NCBI RefSeq assembly: GCF_039023475.1
Contig: NZ_JBCHVB010000006.1
Coordinates: forward strand, 186,001-250,000
Reading direction: 5' to 3'
Source: Erwinia sp039023475
GTDB taxonomy: Bacteria > Pseudomonadota > Gammaproteobacteria > Enterobacterales > Enterobacteriaceae
Length of the DNA: 64,000 nt
Shown here: positions 40,344 to 48,187 of the stretch, piece after piece
Layout: the number at the start of each line of letters is the position of its first letter
How positions within the stretch are numbered: the stretch's first letter is position 1
The notes under the pieces: generated by a model
Database searches by the model: none
Told to the model about the DNA's origin: nothing
Seen by the model: only the letters and a program-made list of their open reading frames with translations
Program-made: the position numbers and the translations under genes

Positions 40344-40811
40344 ATGGAAAATATCGCATTATCTCTCCCACTCACATCACACCGCACGATAAAACGCGCT
40401 CTGACGCTACTGGAAAATCATCTGCGCGAACCGGGCGTGGCCTTTACCTCAACACCCTTTTCACGCGACTGGCTCCGACTCCAGTTAGCCAGTCAGGAAC
40501 GTGAGCTGTTTATGGTGCTGATGCTTGATAACCAGAATCGCCTGCTTGCACATGAGACGCTGTTTCAAGGCACGATAAACAGCACAGTGGTTTATCCACG
40601 CGAAGTGATTAAAGCGGCGCTGCGGCATAATGCGGCAGCGGTGATACTTGCCCACAATCATCCATCAGGTTTTGCTGAACCGAGTGATGCTGACAGAAAT
40701 ATCACCGAACGGTTGAAAAAAGCGCTCACGCTGGTAGAGGTGCGACTGCTGGATCATCTCGTCGTCGGTAGCAAAGAGATCGTGTCATTTGCTGAACGAA
40801 AGTGGATATAA
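40344..40811 (+). CDS. RadC/JAB family protein (YeeS-like)
   Basis: A 155-residue RadC-family protein close to E. coli YeeS of CP4-44. The JAMM metal site is present: H-x-H in ILAHNHPSG and the later Asp in EPSDADR. RadC proteins were named for repair, but the role of the island copies is not established. It is at the same place as yeeS, upstream of the cbtA-type toxin gene, though the antitoxin gene expected between them is missing here. Confidence 0.87.
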   Translation: MENIALSLPLTSHRTIKRALTLLENHLREPGVAFTSTPFSRDWLRLQLASQERELFMVLMLDNQNRLLAHETLFQGTINSTVVYPREVIKAALRHNAAAVILAHNHPSGFAEPSDADRNITERLKKALTLVEVRLLDHLVVGSKEIVSFAERKWI

Positions 40812-40827
40812 AACAAATTTAATTAAC

Positions 40828-41634
40828 TTAACCTCTTCTCTTTTTCTTCTTTTTTTTACCTCTTCCCTTTCTCATCAACGCACTTGCTTTAGCTCGCTCT
40901 TTCTGCATTTCTTTATTCCACTTTTCAGCTGCAATAGCTGCATCCTCATAAACCCTGTTCTTGGTTGGCATCGATAAAAAGAGTTTACGAAGAGTTGGAG
41001 AAGCTTCTAACCTACCTTTATCCATAATAAAAATAATATGTTTCGACATGAAGTACAATGATAATGAATAGGAGAGAATAGTTATCTGATACCATAATGA
41101 TTGAACTAAATTAAATGCCCCTCTTGCAATCTCTAAAGTGACATTCAAGAAATAGATAGAGCTCGCCAAACTAAAGAATGAGAATGTGGTAGCCATTTTC
41201 CATAGGTATTTCACCTTACCTACTTTAAAAGAAAATAGCTTTAAAAATCCAACGTTACCAAAAAACATAAATCCAAACCCAGCCATGCTGATATCAATAG
41301 TCAAGTTTGATAACTTTGATAATGTGGTTGTATATATAACAACAGTAAAGAACATAAGGGCAGTTAATGTTAGTAGTTCGACCTTGACACTTTGATACAA
41401 CTCTTTCATATAAGGCGAGCTTTTATCTATGATCGCCATAAAAAAATCATATATATATACTGCTGCAACTACCCAAGTTAATGAGGGAAATCCATACTTA
41501 TAAACCCCAATTAACATCTTCCAAAGTGAGGGAAGAGGATTAGTATTTAATTGAGGGAATATAACATAATCTGGGAAAGCATAAATACTCCACAATGTGG
41601 AAACAATGATGATTAAAATAATAAAGCTTTTCAT
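40828..41634 (-). CDS. Multi-pass membrane protein inserted in the CP4-type module
   Basis: A 268-residue protein of low GC content with about six hydrophobic segments, starting MKSFIILIIIVSTLWSIY and ending in a very basic tail (RKGRGKKKKKKRRG). GAGG lies 5 bases before the ATG at 41634, which decides the start. Opposite strand to its neighbours and different in composition, so it was probably acquired separately. Membrane proteins in such spots can be phage-defence effectors, but nothing here shows that directly. Confidence 0.65.
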   Translation of the reverse strand: MKSFIILIIIVSTLWSIYAFPDYVIFPQLNTNPLPSLWKMLIGVYKYGFPSLTWVVAAVYIYDFFMAIIDKSSPYMKELYQSVKVELLTLTALMFFTVVIYTTTLSKLSNLTIDISMAGFGFMFFGNVGFLKLFSFKVGKVKYLWKMATTFSFFSLASSIYFLNVTLEIARGAFNLVQSLWYQITILSYSLSLYFMSKHIIFIMDKGRLEASPTLRKLFLSMPTKNRVYEDAAIAAEKWNKEMQKERAKASALMRKGRGKKKKKKRRG

Positions 41635-41873
41635 GTAAACCTCATGAAACAAACTTGATTTAGACTAGTATCACTAACAATCTTACCATTCAACTTACTA
41701 ATTTAAAACGGAAAATTAAACACACTCGGCTTTCATCAACAACTTTTCATGAAATCACATCGGCAATAAAAAAATGAATATATTTACCCTTGCCAGAAGA
41801 GGGGGTAATATAAAGCATAAAGTGACAGTGCATTAAAATTAGATTATCTATTAGAACCCGCTAGGAGACAACT
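41635..41873. other. AT-rich gap before the cbtA-type gene
   Basis: About 240 bases. In CP4-44 the antitoxin gene cbeA would end here; no trace of it is visible. Confidence 0.4.
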
Positions 41874-42203
41874 ATACTAATCTCAGCATTACATTCGGGG
41901 CAGGCGGCATCGTACTGCCTGTCAACCGTAGCGCACTGGCGAACACTCCTAGTGTACCTGCGGGAAAAGCATTTCGGACTGGAGTTAAACGATACGCCGT
42001 TCTGCGATGAATCAATTATTCAGCAGCACATTGATGCAGGGATCACACTCGCCGACGCTATCAATTTCCTGGTGGAAAAATATGACTTGGGCCGCGTTGA
42101 TACCAGCAGCAGTGCATACTTTGAGCCAGAGGAATTTCTGACCGCCGCCGATATCCTGAATGCAAGTCACGCAACCGAATTAACGCAGTGCAATCTCAGT
42201 TAA
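41874..42203 (+). pseudogene. CbtA/YeeV-family toxin gene without a normal start
   Basis: The frame encodes 109 residues that align along their whole length with CbtA/YkfI/YpjF toxins, which block FtsZ and MreB. KHFGLELNDTPF, HIDAGITLADAINFLVEKYDL and AADILNASHAT are diagnostic. The family start aligns with ATA at 41874-41876, 6 bases after AGGAG. There is no ATG, so the gene is likely silent or weakly started; a GTG at 41952 would give a truncated 83-residue form. The CbeA antitoxin expected upstream is absent. Confidence 0.75.
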
Positions 42204-42265
42204 ACTCTGCTTACCGCTTTCCAGATTTACCTTTCTGCAGTTTTCTCCTTTATCTGACAACACAT

Positions 42266-42295
42266 AATGCCCCTGCCATCACCGGCAGGGGCATT
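42266..42295 (+). terminator. Hairpin after the toxin gene
   Basis: AATGCCCCTGCC/GGCAGGGGCATT, 12-bp perfect stem with a 6-base loop; the T-tract is weak (AGCTTTT). It contains an ATG in frame with the next gene, which is therefore unlikely to be the start. Confidence 0.65.
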
Positions 42296-42302
42296 AGCTT
42301 TT

Positions 42303-43166
42303 ATGGAATTTTTTGCGATGCAAACAGAACCTGAAGTGATTACCGAACACTCTGAACTGATGAACTCGACAAATATTGAGCGCATCGTTACCGGGCGTGA
42401 TGCAGCGCTGGTGCAGATTGAACAGTTGATTCAGCAGCTCGAGACCATTTCCCAACTAACAGCCGGAACCGGTGGCGGCAACGCCTCTGACTGGGCGATG
42501 AAGCAAGGGCATCGCTATGACTGCTGGCTGATGGAAAAGCCGGAGAAAGCGTTGCCAGTGATCACCCGCAATATTGACCGCAGCCTTTGGCGCGACCTGA
42601 TGCTTAAATCCGGCATGCTTTCGCTGATGGACGCGCAGGCCCGTACTCAGTGGTATCAGAACCTGGAAGATTGCGAACTACCGACCATCAGTGAAGCCAA
42701 TATTCTCAGCACCTTTAAACAGTTGCATCAGAGCAAAGCAGATGTGTTTGAGCGCGGTATCATCAACGTGTTTAAAGGGCTGTCATGGGATTACAAAACT
42801 AACAGCCCTTGCTACTTCGGCAAGAAGATAATCATCAGCAACCTGGTGACGCACAACCGCTGGGGCTACAGCCTGACGTGGGAATATCGTCGCGACCAAC
42901 TAGCAGACTTGGAGCGGATGCTGTTTTTACTTGATGGCAAAGCGATACCTGACAATCGCGCAGATATTTCAATTAACCTGATGAATCACATCCGCGATAT
43001 CCCTGGCAAGGATGCTTATGGCGATTCATACTTCTCCATCCGCTACTTTCAGAAGGGCACTGCGCATCTTACGTTCAAGCGCCCTGAGTTAGTCGAGAAG
43101 ATAAACGATATCATCGCCAAGCATTATCCGGACCAGCTCCCACCTTCTACTAACCAGCGTTTTTAG
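42303..43166 (+). CDS. DUF4942 family protein
   Basis: A protein of about 287 residues that belongs to DUF4942, commonly found just after cbtA-type toxin genes in enterobacterial islands. Conserved stretches include DWAMKQGHRYDCWLMEKPEKA, MLSLMDAQAR, FERGIINVFKGLSWDYKTN and the C-terminal SIRYFQKGTAHLTFKRPELV. The start is uncertain: ATG at 42303 is chosen because the upstream one lies inside a hairpin; ATG at 42318 is also possible. Function unknown. Confidence 0.8.
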   Translation: MEFFAMQTEPEVITEHSELMNSTNIERIVTGRDAALVQIEQLIQQLETISQLTAGTGGGNASDWAMKQGHRYDCWLMEKPEKALPVITRNIDRSLWRDLMLKSGMLSLMDAQARTQWYQNLEDCELPTISEANILSTFKQLHQSKADVFERGIINVFKGLSWDYKTNSPCYFGKKIIISNLVTHNRWGYSLTWEYRRDQLADLERMLFLLDGKAIPDNRADISINLMNHIRDIPGKDAYGDSYFSIRYFQKGTAHLTFKRPELVEKINDIIAKHYPDQLPPSTNQRF

Positions 43167-43202
43167 GTGATGAAAAACGAGCCGAAAAAATGAAAAAATG
43201 TT

Positions 43203-43223
43203 TTAGGCACCCTCTTAGGCACC
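43203..43223. repeat. Arm-type integrase binding sites, right end of island 2
   Basis: TTAGGCACC at 43203-43211 and 43215-43223, 12-bp period, identical to the pair at 20164-20184 beside the island 2 integrase. The motif is not seen at the ends of island 1. Confidence 0.65.
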
Positions 43224-43277
43224 AATGAAAAGTTGAATTGATAAATTAACGATTCAATTCATTTGGTTAGCAATCCA

Positions 43278-43294
43278 ATTCAGACTCCGCCAGC
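43278..43294 (+). other. Right attachment site (attR) of island 2
   Basis: ATTCAGACTCCGCCAGC, identical to 20009-20025. It is joined directly to GCATGGCACAATCCC then TGCGGGC, so about 57 bases present after the middle copy are missing and the terminator stem here has a damaged left arm. Confidence 0.7.
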
Positions 43295-43355
43295 GCATGG
43301 CACAATCCCTGCGGGCTTTTTAGTACGCTTCCGTTAATGATGAAGTCATTATCGC

Positions 43356-43589
43356 TTAACGCGCTCTGCCGGTCAGGCGTAACACCAGACCAATAAAAAG
43401 CAGCGAAATGCCCGAAGCATAAAGCGGGAACCAGCGCGCCCACCAGTTAGTAGAGAACAGCGGTGCGCTGTTGACATGAGTGGCGGCATAGCTGCTGTAG
43501 AGGTTCAGGGAAAAAGCTATCGCCAAGCTGACAAGGCCGATAAAAACCAGTAGGTTCGAGACTTTATGCAGATTCGAGACTTTTTGCAT
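43356..43589 (-). CDS. Small inner-membrane protein
   Basis: A 77-residue protein with two hydrophobic segments (about residues 13-32 and 52-70). The N-terminus has a short duplication, QKVSNLHKVSNLL, from an 18-bp tandem repeat in the DNA (GATTCGAGACTTT / GGTTCGAGACTTT). First core gene after the islands. Function unknown. The preceding gene overlaps its start by 26 bases. Confidence 0.55.
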   Translation of the reverse strand: MQKVSNLHKVSNLLVFIGLVSLAIAFSLNLYSSYAATHVNSAPLFSTNWWARWFPLYASGISLLFIGLVLRLTGRAR

Positions 43590-43935
43590 CCTGCTTCTCC
43601 TGTTCAGTGAACATCAAAAATAGATCGATATTATCGCCGGAAATCACTATTTCGATATGAATTTCAGTAAAATAATTATTTCCCTGCGCCTGCATCCAAC
43701 TGGTTTCCGGCGAGGAAAGCGCTTCCCGTAAAATTAGCCAGTCGACTTTCGCGCCAGCAAAAGCAGCGGGTCGGGACAATGTGCATTGTCCAGCCAGCCC
43801 ACACGTCAGCCGCTTTAACGCCCCTCCTCCACCGTTGATAAAAATCTCCCTTATACCCGCAGCCACACCTAATCCCTTGTTCTGGATATCAAAATATTTA
43901 CGGAAAAACTGCGTGACGGATTCCCCTCTGCACAC
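43564..43935 (-). CDS. Hypothetical protein
   Basis: A 123-residue frame starting with GTG, overlapping the next gene by 26 bases. The C-terminal half (NNYFTEIHIEIVISGDNIDLFLMFTE) looks like a folded domain; the first half is less convincing and the true start may be further in. No family recognised. Confidence 0.4.
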   Translation of the reverse strand: MCRGESVTQFFRKYFDIQNKGLGVAAGIREIFINGGGGALKRLTCGLAGQCTLSRPAAFAGAKVDWLILREALSSPETSWMQAQGNNYFTEIHIEIVISGDNIDLFLMFTEQEKQDAKSLESA

Positions 43936-44043
43936 GCTTTTTCAGGTAAAATGAGGCCCTTCATTCAGACTCTGCCAGTTTTTTCCAGTATCGCCCTCTG
44001 TGTTATGGATACGAAAAGCGGCTCAAATAAGGTATAAAGCCGT

Positions 44044-44898
44044 ATGAAAATTCCAAACAGACTTCAACCTCTGCTCGATGATGGCCTGATAGACGATGTG
44101 CTCCAGCGGCTGAAAAGCGGTAAGGAAGCGGACGTCTATACGGTGCTCTGCGGGGACAAGATTCAGTGTGCCAAAGTGTACAAGGAAGCCACACAGCGCA
44201 GCTTTAAACAGGCCGTGCAGTATCAGGAAGGGCGAAAGTCCCGCAATAGCCGTAACGCTCGCGCCATGCAGAAAGGCTCAAAGTTCGGGCGCAAACAGCA
44301 GGAAGAGTCCTGGCAGATGGCGGAGGTCGATGCATTGTTCCGTCTGGCTAACGCGGGTGTCCGCGTACCGCAGCCCTATATTTGTATTGACGGCGTGTTA
44401 CTGATGGAGCTGGTCACGGATGCTGAAGGCGCGGTTGCTCCACGTCTTAGTGATGTAACGCTGACGGAAGAGATCGCCGTCGCTGATTTCGATACGATGA
44501 TCCGTAATATCGTACGCATGCTGTGTGCTGGCATGGTACATGGTGATTTATCGGAGTTTAACGTGTTGCTTGATGCGGAAGGCCCGGTGATTATCGATCT
44601 GCCCCAGGCCGTGGATGCTGCCGCAAACAACCACGCCGCAGCGATGTTTGAACGCGATGTAAATAACATCACCGCTTACTATGGTCAGTTCGCGCCGCAA
44701 ATATTGCAGACCCGCTATGCCAAAGAAATCTGGATGTTATATGAAGATGGAAAATTAACCCCGGAAGTTGCGCTGACCGGCCTCTTCGTCGAAGAGGAAC
44801 ACACGGTGGATATGGGTTCACTGATGGATGAGATCATCGCGGCGGAAGATGAGTATTACGACCGCCAGCGCGCCAATAAAGAGCGCGACGAACAGTAA
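44044..44898 (+). CDS. RIO1-family serine protein kinase
   Basis: A 284-residue RIO-type kinase. The ATP-binding loop SGKEADVY (about residues 25-32), Lys44 (CAKVYK), the catalytic loop HGDLSEFN (about 165-172) and the metal-binding IDLPQ (about 183-187) are present. The position of Asp in HGD and the absence of a long activation loop fit RIO kinases. Bacterial members are poorly understood; Pseudomonas PA4780 is a related type. It is in the core, just right of the islands, with the ATG well preceded by AAGGTATAA. Confidence 0.9.
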   Translation: MKIPNRLQPLLDDGLIDDVLQRLKSGKEADVYTVLCGDKIQCAKVYKEATQRSFKQAVQYQEGRKSRNSRNARAMQKGSKFGRKQQEESWQMAEVDALFRLANAGVRVPQPYICIDGVLLMELVTDAEGAVAPRLSDVTLTEEIAVADFDTMIRNIVRMLCAGMVHGDLSEFNVLLDAEGPVIIDLPQAVDAAANNHAAAMFERDVNNITAYYGQFAPQILQTRYAKEIWMLYEDGKLTPEVALTGLFVEEEHTVDMGSLMDEIIAAEDEYYDRQRANKERDEQ

Positions 44899-44936
44899 AA
44901 TCCGGATGCCGGAGCCTGTAATTTAAGTAGCCGCGT

Positions 44937-44976
44937 ACATCCTGACGTTTGTGATATTCCGCAAACGTCAGGATGT
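44937..44976. repeat. Perfect 15-bp inverted repeat
   Basis: ACATCCTGACGTTTG and CAAACGTCAGGATGT with a 10-base loop, 39 bases after the kinase stop. No T-run follows, so it is either a weak terminator or part of a dispersed repeat. Confidence 0.65.
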
Positions 44977-45053
44977 GCGACCACAATATGAAAATATCGT
45001 TACCGGGATTAAGTAATGAAGGCTGGCAAAACTGAATCTGCCAGCTGCGAATC

Positions 45054-45090
45054 AACGTAAAACGGCGACTAAAAGCCGCTGTTTTACGTT
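45054..45090. repeat. Near-perfect 17-bp inverted repeat
   Basis: AACGTAAAACGGCGACT and AGCCGCTGTTTTACGTT with a 3-base loop and two mismatches. May act as a terminator in either direction. Confidence 0.6.
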
Positions 45091-45298
45091 GTAGACAAAC
45101 TTTTACTTAACGCCTTGTCGCATTCGAGCCAGGGAATAACATCAGGAGCCGACCGGAACATGGGCAGGTTGTTGTAAATTCATCTCTGAAAGCTTGTCTG
45201 GCGCATCTCTGCGCCACCACCTGTCCGATCCCTTGCTGTTGCAAAAATTGCCTGAAAGGAGGGGTTACTTAATTTTGTCATCAGCCTGAAAAATGGCT

Positions 45299-46366
45299 TT
45301 AGCCGCTTACCGCCTCGTTTTTTTTCTCACGTATGAAGACCACGTTCTTCAGAATGTTCCTCAGTACCGGCTCAGCATATCTGGTAATCAGCCAGGCTAC
45401 CTGATAGATGGCAAAAACCACCACGACCGGCATCACCAGCATCATGTAGTCGCTGGGAATAAGCGCATCGAGCTTGATAAGCGAAGAGATCATGATATTT
45501 TCATGGATCAAATAGAGCGCATAGCTGGAGAAACCTATAGCCGTCAGCAACTTATTGGAAAGCACCCGCTGAATGGACGCCAGATAAAAGCTGGCGGTAA
45601 ATAGCACGATTGCCAGTATCAACGGAATCATGACCCAGGGGCCGCTGTTCTTAAAGTACCAGGCAAAGTTAATCAGGATGGCGGCAGCAACCAGGCCGTA
45701 GTGGTATCTGGCATCACGACCATTTATACGTTCATAAAGCAGGCAACCGATCATAAACCAGGAGTAGTGAATAAAGCCGAAGACGCCAACAAAATCAGCC
45801 ACGCCGGGATAACCCAGGCGCTTAATGACTGAAGCGCCCGCAACCAGCAGCATTGGCAGCAACAGCGAAGGCAGGCAATATTTTCGCCCAACGGTGAAAT
45901 AGACCGTACCGATAAAGATGTAGAACGCGGCTTCAACATAGAGTGACCAGAAAGAACCTTCCAGCGCGGAAATATGTTCGCCGGTGATATATTTCAGCAG
46001 TTCAGGACTGATAAATAACATGCCCGGAATGAAGTTTTTTGGCGAGGGTATTCCCAACGGCCCCTCAATAAAGAGCCCCGCCGTGAAATAAATTATCAGC
46101 GAAACTATCAGCATCGCCGGAAAAAGCCTCAGCCAGCGTTTCAGCAGGAAATTCACCAGGCCTGTAGATTTATCCAACGTCATAAATATAACAAAGCCCG
46201 AAATCATAAAGAACAGCGGCACCCCCAGGTAGCCAAAAGCAAACAGGGGAAAATTTTCGGTGATGGCAACATAGTCCAGCAGACCTGGCCAGCGGGTGTA
46301 GGCATGGTAGCCAATAACCAATAGAATGGCCAGGCCACGCATTCCATCCAGGTGCTTGATTCTCAT
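45299..46366 (-). CDS. Acyltransferase family 3 membrane protein (OafA/YrhL type)
   Basis: A 355-residue integral membrane acyltransferase with about ten hydrophobic segments. The N-terminus IKHLDGMRGLAILLVIGYHAY holds the conserved Arg and His of the family (MRG; GYH), and FFMISGFVIF and RWLRLFPAM are typical. Such enzymes O-acetylate or succinylate surface sugars, for example lipopolysaccharide or exopolysaccharide; the substrate cannot be told. Start placed at MRIKHL; a GTG four codons earlier is possible. No sugar genes lie nearby. Confidence 0.88.
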   Translation of the reverse strand: MRIKHLDGMRGLAILLVIGYHAYTRWPGLLDYVAITENFPLFAFGYLGVPLFFMISGFVIFMTLDKSTGLVNFLLKRWLRLFPAMLIVSLIIYFTAGLFIEGPLGIPSPKNFIPGMLFISPELLKYITGEHISALEGSFWSLYVEAAFYIFIGTVYFTVGRKYCLPSLLLPMLLVAGASVIKRLGYPGVADFVGVFGFIHYSWFMIGCLLYERINGRDARYHYGLVAAAILINFAWYFKNSGPWVMIPLILAIVLFTASFYLASIQRVLSNKLLTAIGFSSYALYLIHENIMISSLIKLDALIPSDYMMLVMPVVVVFAIYQVAWLITRYAEPVLRNILKNVVFIREKKNEAVSG

Positions 46367-46432
46367 AGTTTTTATCACTTAAGGGGATTTATTGACTGCA
46401 ACATAACACAATATATTCATCAATACCATAAC

Positions 46433-46490
46433 GGGTCGGGCAGTGGATTTTAACCCATCGGTTGCGGGTTCGATTTCCGCTGGCCGCTCT
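46433..46490 (+). other. Degenerate tRNA-like sequence
   Basis: GGGTTCGATTTCCGC resembles a T-arm and CAGTGGATTTTAACCCATC an anticodon arm, as in a decayed tRNA-Lys-like gene. The 5' half is missing and the acceptor end does not pair. Perhaps a relic of an old attachment site. Confidence 0.3.
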
Positions 46491-46509
46491 ATTTCGCCTT
46501 CCGCTATGT

Positions 46510-46640
46510 TTACTCTACTTTATCGCTCTCTTTCAGCACCGCCGCGCCTGCGACGATGACCAGAATTACCGTGAATGCCGAAAAAGCATTAAGGCCGTCC
46601 GGATAGGAATTAAGATTAAACTTAACAGGAAATAAGAATT
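46510..46640 (-). pseudogene. C-terminal fragment of a membrane protein gene
   Basis: Minus-strand frame reading FNLNSYPDGLNAFSAFTVIL, then a hydrophobic stretch and KESDKVE before the stop. There is a stop codon just upstream and no start, so this looks like the last transmembrane helix of a deleted gene. Parent family not identified. Confidence 0.35.
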
Positions 46641-46794
46641 ATCCGGCCGCTTTCTGTATCGAAACCCGGCTTAAAAAGCGTGGCGAAAATCTCACGTGGT
46701 CAAGCGAATTATGTGGTGTTACTGAAAGCGTCTGTAATTTAAATGGTGTCTCTGCCTGTTTTGATATGTTCACTCCAGTAACGGAGACTGGTAA

Positions 46795-46926
46795 ATGATC
46801 GATGAAAAGAAAATCAGGGCCATGGCGGCTGAACCGGCTAAAGGCATAAAAACCGAAGCCGACCTCATACTGGATAAGTTTCACAACCCTCACATTAACG
46901 TCGTCATAGCCATTTTCACACGTTAA
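46795..46926 (+). mobile_element. Remnant of an IS256-family transposase
   Basis: The first codons (MIDEKKIRAMAAEPAKGIKT, then EADL) match the N-terminus of IS256-family transposases (pattern MDEKKLxALAAELAKGxKTEADL). The match ends after about 24 residues and the frame stops at 43. Only the left part of the element is left; no inverted repeat pair is visible. Confidence 0.5.
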
Positions 46927-47103
46927 AAGCGTCCCAGATAAGCCTAAAAAACATTAATCGTATCTTTTAACGAGGTTTCGCCAGCGTTTTAACGCTAACA
47001 CTCCACTCTAACCCTAAAAAATCGCCCTCTTTTCAAAGGGCTATCTGTAAATACACTCCCCAGCGTAACAGCGCTCTGTCAGCAATTTCCTTTTATTAGC
47101 GTC
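46927..47103. other. Gap before dsbG
   Basis: Together with 46367-46926 this forms about 740 bases of scar DNA with fragments only. CACACGTTAAAAGCG and similar words at 46917-46990 show nothing definite. Confidence 0.35.
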
Positions 47104-47862
47104 CTACTTACAGGCCATCAAATCCGCCAGCTTCTGCTTGTCGGGCATACCGATGATTTGTTGCAGTAAGCGGTCTTTGTTCAGATAGTAAATTGCGGGA
47201 GTGCCATTCGCACCCAGTTCATCCATCAACTGCTGGTTGTAGCGGATTTGATGCCTCACCTCCCCGGACGTGGCCTCCGGTAAATCAGGTTTTGTTTTGC
47301 CATTGGACATTTCAAAGTCGTGCCAGGCTTTCGCCGGATTTTTTGCTGAAAGCATCGCGGCGGCGTATTGCCCACTCTCCGGACGTAACATCCCCACCAG
47401 CAGCGTTTTGGTTTGTATACCTTTCGATTCCAGCTCGGGCTGGATCGCGTGCGAGAATTTTTTACAGTAGGGACAAAAAGCGTCCGCGAATACCACTACC
47501 TTACAGGCCGCTTCATCGCTGCCTTCATCAATGCCCTTCGCGGCCGTCAGCCGCTGCCACATCTCCCGTCCGGCCGGGATATAGATCTCGTCATTGATAA
47601 TTTTCTCACTCAGGTTATTACCTTTATCATCATACATATAACCTGATACGGCATGTTTTTTATCCGGCGTCAGAAAGATGGTTACGCCAGCCCCCTGATA
47701 TTTACCTAGCCACCCCTCCATACCGCCGGGCGCTTTAAAAGGCTTGATTATCTCAATACCCTGTTTTTCGATCTGTTTTACAGGCTCCGGTAAAGAGGAT
47801 GTTTCCGCGCTGACGGCGGATGTAAAAAGCAGCGAGGTAACCAACAGTAATTTCATTTTCAT
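47104..47862 (-). CDS. dsbG: Thiol:disulfide interchange protein DsbG
   Basis: A 252-residue periplasmic DsbG. A signal peptide (about residues 1-19, ending AVSA) is followed by the dimerisation domain with PGGMEGWLGKYQGAGVTIFLTPDKKHAVSGYMYD, close to E. coli DsbG, and the thioredoxin domain with CPYC (Cys130, Cys133). DsbG keeps single cysteines of periplasmic proteins reduced. Two extra Cys (120 and 251) are present. Start at ATG 47862, preceded by GAGAAATGAG; an ATG two codons later is an alternative. Confidence 0.92.
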   Translation of the reverse strand: MKMKLLLVTSLLFTSAVSAETSSLPEPVKQIEKQGIEIIKPFKAPGGMEGWLGKYQGAGVTIFLTPDKKHAVSGYMYDDKGNNLSEKIINDEIYIPAGREMWQRLTAAKGIDEGSDEAACKVVVFADAFCPYCKKFSHAIQPELESKGIQTKTLLVGMLRPESGQYAAAMLSAKNPAKAWHDFEMSNGKTKPDLPEATSGEVRHQIRYNQQLMDELGANGTPAIYYLNKDRLLQQIIGMPDKQKLADLMACK

Positions 47863-48187
47863 CTCATTTCTCTCGTTCATACACAGCCCGTGCAATTCAG
47901 AAGATAAAGCGTGCCGCTGGCGTTAACCGACATACGCGGTTTTATGGCGTTTTGTCGTCGGTCAGCGGCGTCAATTTTTTCATCAGTTTTTTTATAACCC
48001 TGATGAATCGCGGGTCCAGTAGCGGCAAAACACTACCAGTACAAATTTCCGCATAAGAGTTTGTTGGCTGGATAATCCAGCCCTTTCCGCAGCCTGCATC
48101 GCAGACAGACAGAACAACAAAAGCAGGCTTAAAATTAAGTATGATAATTCTCCGTAAGTGATTATCAGAACCGGGAGATGGGTTCTG
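47863..48187. other. Gap after dsbG start
   Basis: About 320 bases. A leftward frame at 47992-48330 overlaps the next gene and is not convincing. The dsbG promoter should lie here. Confidence 0.35.

Larger units (their letters stand above)
44899..45298. other. Gap between the RIO kinase and acyltransferase genes
   Basis: About 400 bases holding two long inverted repeats (annotated separately) and no gene. Confidence 0.5.

Noticed and set aside
40344..40811. Chromosomal radC for DNA repair
   Set aside because: Length (155 residues) and context match the island YeeS type, not the longer core RadC with its HhH domain.
46639..46893. 84-codon leftward frame in the scar region
   Set aside because: Antisense to the IS256-type remnant, which explains the sequence better.
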